Below, piece by piece: positions 61,139 through 64,000 of a stretch of 64,000 nucleotides of DNA. Made by a program: the position numbers and the translations under genes. This DNA is from Amycolatopsis sp. MtRt-6. GTDB taxonomy: Bacteria > Actinomycetota > Actinomycetes > Mycobacteriales > Pseudonocardiaceae. The notes beneath the pieces are model-generated. The model saw nothing but the letters and a program-made list of their open reading frames with translations, had not been told where the DNA came from and made no database searches. Every line of letters begins with the position of its first letter. Within the stretch, counting starts at the first letter, position 1. The stretch is from NCBI RefSeq assembly GCF_017308975.1, contig NZ_JADWPD010000027.1, positions 1-64,000 on the forward strand, written 5' to 3'.

Positions 61139-62428
61139 TCAGCACGGCAGGTCGAGCCACTGCTCCCGGCCGATGTCGCGGCGAACCTGGTCGAGCTGCT
61201 CGAGCAGGGTGGGCAGCCGGGCGGGGTCGGCCAGGTACTCCAGCACCGCCTGGTAGAACGCGCTGGTCATCGCCGAGGGCATCAGGTCCGACGCGTCGAA
61301 GCACAGGTTGCCGCCCCTGGCGAGCGTCGTCGCGATCCGCCGCGTGACGTCGCTGCGGTAGACGTCCTGGTCGACGAGGTGCTGGTGCACCGAGAACGTG
61401 GTCCCGCCGGACGGCCAGATCCGCTGCCCCTCCGCCCCGGCCAGGTACGCCATCAGCCGGCGCGCGCCGGGCGTGTCGCGGAACATCCCGGCGAGGTCGG
61501 CCGAGACCTCCGACGGCCCGGCACCGCCGGCGCCCGGGAACGGGAAGAACCGGAAGTCCCGGTCGGGCACGGGTGGCCCGCCCGGCCGCGGGACGGCGGC
61601 GTACCCGCCGATCGCGAACGAGCCGAGGTGCTCCAGCGCGCACCCGGGCGGGTCGGCGAACATGGCCCGGCCGGCGTCGGCGAACGAGGTGAGCAGCGCC
61701 GCCGTGCTGCCGCCGCGGACCGCGCCGGGCGCCAGCACCAGCGTGCCCCAGCTCTGCCACGCGGCGACGATCGCGGGGTCGGTCCAGGCCAGCCGGCCCG
61801 CCGCCCAGCTGCTGTAGACGCCCGGCCCGGCGCGGTGCAGCAGGATGTCCTCGAGCCAGTCCGTGCCGGGGAACCCGGAGTTCGGCGGGGCGCCCATGCC
61901 CAGGCACCACGGGCGCTGCCCGGCCGCGGCCAGCCGCTGTGACGCCGCTACCAGCTCGTCCCAGGTGGACGGCGCGGGACCGGGGAACGAGTCCGGGGTG
62001 TGCCAGACGATGCTCTTCAGGTCGGCCTTCACCACCACCGCGTACTTGGCGTTGCCGCCGAGCCGCTGCAGCCGCAGCCACTGCGCGCTGTAGGCCGCCG
62101 TGACCTCCGCGTCGAGGACGGCGTCCAGCGGTTTCACCTTGCCCAAGCGCACGTACCCCGCGAGTTCGGCCGGGTTCGACAGCACCGCGACGTGGGGCGG
62201 GGTGCCCTGTTGCAGGTCGCCGCGCAGCACCTGGTTCTGCGCGCGGGTGCCCTGGTAGCGCACGGGAATCCCGGTCGCCCGGGTGAAGCCGTCGAGCACC
62301 CGCTGGAACGCCTTCTGCTCGTCGCCGGTCCACGGCCCCAGCACCGTCAGCGTCTCCGCGCCGCTCCCGGCGGAACACCCGGACAGCAGCAGGACGACGA
62401 TCAGCACCCAGCAGGCGCAGCGCTTCAC
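61139..62428 (-). CDS. Lipoprotein extracellular solute-binding protein
   Basis: A 429-residue family 1 solute-binding protein. The signal peptide ends in a lipobox (LLLSGCSAG), so it is a lipoprotein. The body has the usual sugar-binding pattern with TLTVLGPWTGDEQKAFQRVL and later IWPSGGTTFSVH. No ABC permease genes accompany it. Instead it is coupled (GTGA) to a sensor-like membrane protein, suggesting ligand sensing rather than import. Confidence 0.85.
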   Translation of the reverse strand: MKRCACWVLIVVLLLSGCSAGSGAETLTVLGPWTGDEQKAFQRVLDGFTRATGIPVRYQGTRAQNQVLRGDLQQGTPPHVAVLSNPAELAGYVRLGKVKPLDAVLDAEVTAAYSAQWLRLQRLGGNAKYAVVVKADLKSIVWHTPDSFPGPAPSTWDELVAASQRLAAAGQRPWCLGMGAPPNSGFPGTDWLEDILLHRAGPGVYSSWAAGRLAWTDPAIVAAWQSWGTLVLAPGAVRGGSTAALLTSFADAGRAMFADPPGCALEHLGSFAIGGYAAVPRPGGPPVPDRDFRFFPFPGAGGAGPSEVSADLAGMFRDTPGARRLMAYLAGAEGQRIWPSGGTTFSVHQHLVDQDVYRSDVTRRIATTLARGGNLCFDASDLMPSAMTSAFYQAVLEYLADPARLPTLLEQLDQVRRDIGREQWLDLPC

Positions 62429-63540
62429 GACGCTCTCCTCGTGCGGAACCGGTATTCGTCGAGGCGGGGTTGCAGGCCGCCCACCGCCAGCACGCCGATT
62501 CCGGCGGCCAGCACGGGAATTCCGTACCCGAGCACGCCGCTCCAGCCCGGTTCGGTGAGCCCCGGCCCGAGCAGGGCCGCCTCGTCGACCTCGGGCGGCG
62601 GCTGGGCCGGGACGGTGGGCGGCACGGGCGTGGCGGCGGCGAACGCGGCGACCGTGTCGCCGCAGGCGACCACCCCGCCCGGCCCGCACTGGGCGGCCAG
62701 CACCTGGGTGAGCGTCCACCGGGTTCGGTCGGCGACGGCCGTCGTGGTGGCGGACCGGGCGTCCACGGTCCGCGCCAGCACGGCGGCGCTGTCCCGCGCG
62801 CCGGACTGGATGCCCAGCAGCAGCGCCGTTGCCGTGCCCAGCAGCACGCACGCCGCCGTGGCGGCCAGCAACGCGGTGTTCACCGTGCGCCGGAACCGCC
62901 GGGCGAGGAACCGCTGGGTCCACGCCAGCGTGCCGAGCAGGACGACCAGCGGCAGCGCCCAGAGCACCGTGATCGCGGGGTCCAGCCAGTTCGCGTCCAG
63001 CTGGACGTCGAGGGCGGCGCGCTGGGCGGCCTCGAGCGTGTCGAGCCGCGCGAGGATGCCGTTGTCCGGTGCGGTCAGCAGGTCCGCCGCCGACAGCAGG
63101 TCGCTCGCGGCGAGCGGGCCGCCGCCCTCCTGGCGGAAGTGGGCGTCGGCCCGCCCGATGAAGCCGTTGTAGGCCGGCAGCAGGCCCTCGATCAACCGGA
63201 GTGTCTGGCTGCCCTGTTCCCCGGCCGCGTTGTGCTCCGCGACCTGCGCGAGCTGCTGGCTGGCCAGGGCGATTTCGTCTTCGTACTGCTCGCTGGGACC
63301 GGTCAGTTTCGCCTGGCCGTGTTCGAAGGCCCGCACCGCCGCGTCGTGCGCGTGCACGAGTGCCTCCTTGGCCAGCGACACCTCGAGCACCGCGGGCGCG
63401 GTCCGCTCCCGCACCTCGGCGATGCTGGCCCGGACGCCGAGGAAGGTCGCCAGCGCGGTCCCGAGCACCAGCAGGCTGCCGGCCACCAGGCCCAGCCGCA
63501 GCCACCACAGGGTCTGCCGGGTCGTGCTGATCGCGGTCAC
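62425..63540 (-). CDS. Membrane protein with extracytoplasmic sensor-like region
   Basis: A 371-residue protein with an N-terminal helix (about 15-35), a 150-residue extracytoplasmic helical region resembling four-helix-bundle chemoreceptor sensors, helices near residues 190-205 and 225-245, and a last one near 340-356. It is joined by GTGA overlaps to the vWA gene before it and the solute-binding gene after it. It could relay the state of the binding protein. No catalytic domain is visible. Confidence 0.7.
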   Translation of the reverse strand: MTAISTTRQTLWWLRLGLVAGSLLVLGTALATFLGVRASIAEVRERTAPAVLEVSLAKEALVHAHDAAVRAFEHGQAKLTGPSEQYEDEIALASQQLAQVAEHNAAGEQGSQTLRLIEGLLPAYNGFIGRADAHFRQEGGGPLAASDLLSAADLLTAPDNGILARLDTLEAAQRAALDVQLDANWLDPAITVLWALPLVVLLGTLAWTQRFLARRFRRTVNTALLAATAACVLLGTATALLLGIQSGARDSAAVLARTVDARSATTTAVADRTRWTLTQVLAAQCGPGGVVACGDTVAAFAAATPVPPTVPAQPPPEVDEAALLGPGLTEPGWSGVLGYGIPVLAAGIGVLAVGGLQPRLDEYRFRTRRAS

Positions 63541-64000
63541 GACGGCGCTCCCGCCGCGAAGGGTTCACCACAGCGCCCGCACCGCTTCGCCGACGGCCGG
63601 GCTTTGTGTCCACAGTGGACGCACTGGCGCGGTGCCCCGCCGGGTTCGGGTGGGACGACGGCGGCGGGCGCCTCGGGATCGGAGAAGGTGGAGACGTTCG
63701 GGCCGAGCACCAGGGAGAACCCGTCACGCGGGCGCACGCCGTCCTTGATCGTGACGGCGCCGTCGTCGCGCACGTCGACGAGCCGGCCCAGGCGCTTGAG
63801 GACCTCCGCGTTGCCCAGCTCGGTCGCGAGCCGGACCGCGGTGCCCCACTCGCGTGCCGCCACCGCCCGGTCGTCGCGCTCGAAGGCTTCCCAGCCCGCC
63901 CAGACCGCGCGGCCCAGCTCGGCTTGCCCGGTGACGCGGGCGACGTTGTCGTCGGGGACGCTGGACAGCGCGAGGTCGTCGGTCAGGTAGCCGACGACGG
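63537..64000 (-). CDS. vWA-type protein with C-terminal zinc ribbon (partial, 5' end beyond window)
   Basis: The 153 visible residues, including YLTDDLALSSVPDDNVARVT and the helical region AAREWGTAVRLATELGNAE, resemble the C-terminal part of actinobacterial von Willebrand A-domain proteins. The last 35 residues form a zinc ribbon (CVHCGHK, then CGRCGEPF). The vWA domain itself is outside the window, so the name is inferred from the tail. It heads the operon running to the trypsin-co-occurring-domain gene. Confidence 0.65.
   Translation of the reverse strand, partial: VVGYLTDDLALSSVPDDNVARVTGQAELGRAVWAGWEAFERDDRAVAAREWGTAVRLATELGNAEVLKRLGRLVDVRDDGAVTIKDGVRPRDGFSLVLGPNVSTFSDPEAPAAVVPPEPGGAPRQCVHCGHKARPSAKRCGRCGEPFAAGAPS

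Overview
The window is high-GC actinobacterial chromosome. WhiB and ANTAR proteins, DrrAB-type exporters, DUF5753 regulators and a TraB-type conjugative element together suggest a member of the Pseudonocardiaceae such as Amycolatopsis; this is inference from gene content, not a database match. About 60 genes, one tRNA and several broken genes are supportable.

1-7.4 kb: an IS right end truncates the permease of a PadR/DUF1048/DrrAB-type exporter operon. A divergent intact exporter, a serine hydrolase and small membrane proteins follow. 7.2-18.3 kb: a potassium-uptake region. A complete kdp operon (27-aa membrane protein, kdpF, A, B, C, D, E and a helical-repeat protein) reads leftward, and a KimA-type potassium permease reads rightward. 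Upstream of both lie TTGACG-like repeats with the same 11- and 21-bp spacing, which suggests shared control by KdpE. 18.2-20.6 kb: a DD-peptidase-like enzyme and a decayed CaiB/LuxR mosaic.

20.6-33.3 kb: a defence-type region. It starts with a small helical protein and a tandem NB-ARC + NACHT protein that share a QVNIAGDN motif at facing ends, the arrangement of amyloid-signalling NLR systems. A pentapeptide-repeat membrane protein with an in-frame amber codon comes next. An AT-richer tract then carries a NACHT protein, a Shedu-type nuclease (DUF4263), and a two-gene unit of a reverse transcriptase and a HEPN-like protein. 33.3-45.6 kb: regulators (XRE, two XRE-Nudix paralogues around a cupin), a palindrome-rich noncoding locus, and an integrative-element core (Xis-like, WhiB, small membrane protein, frameshifted DUF2637 protein, TraB, serine integrase). 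The integrase gene runs into the 3' end of a tRNA-Leu(GAG). The tRNA-terminal 11-mer TGTGTCCGAGG recurs at 25,502, close to where base composition changes, so a roughly 20-kb integrated element carrying NACHT, Shedu and RT-HEPN cargo is the best reading.

45.9-64 kb: ordinary chromosome. It holds a CBM2 surface protein, a benzoylformate/benzaldehyde catabolic cluster (LysR, MdlC, dehydrogenase, AAHS transporter), an Hsp20 with its probable regulator and two near-palindromic operators, a GAF-ANTAR protein, an F420-type reductase, a fused ArsR/CDF relic, MFS and DeoR genes, a sugar oxidoreductase/isomerase pair, and an operon of a vWA zinc-ribbon protein (cut by the window edge), a membrane protein, a lipoprotein solute-binding protein and a trypsin-co-occurring-domain protein.
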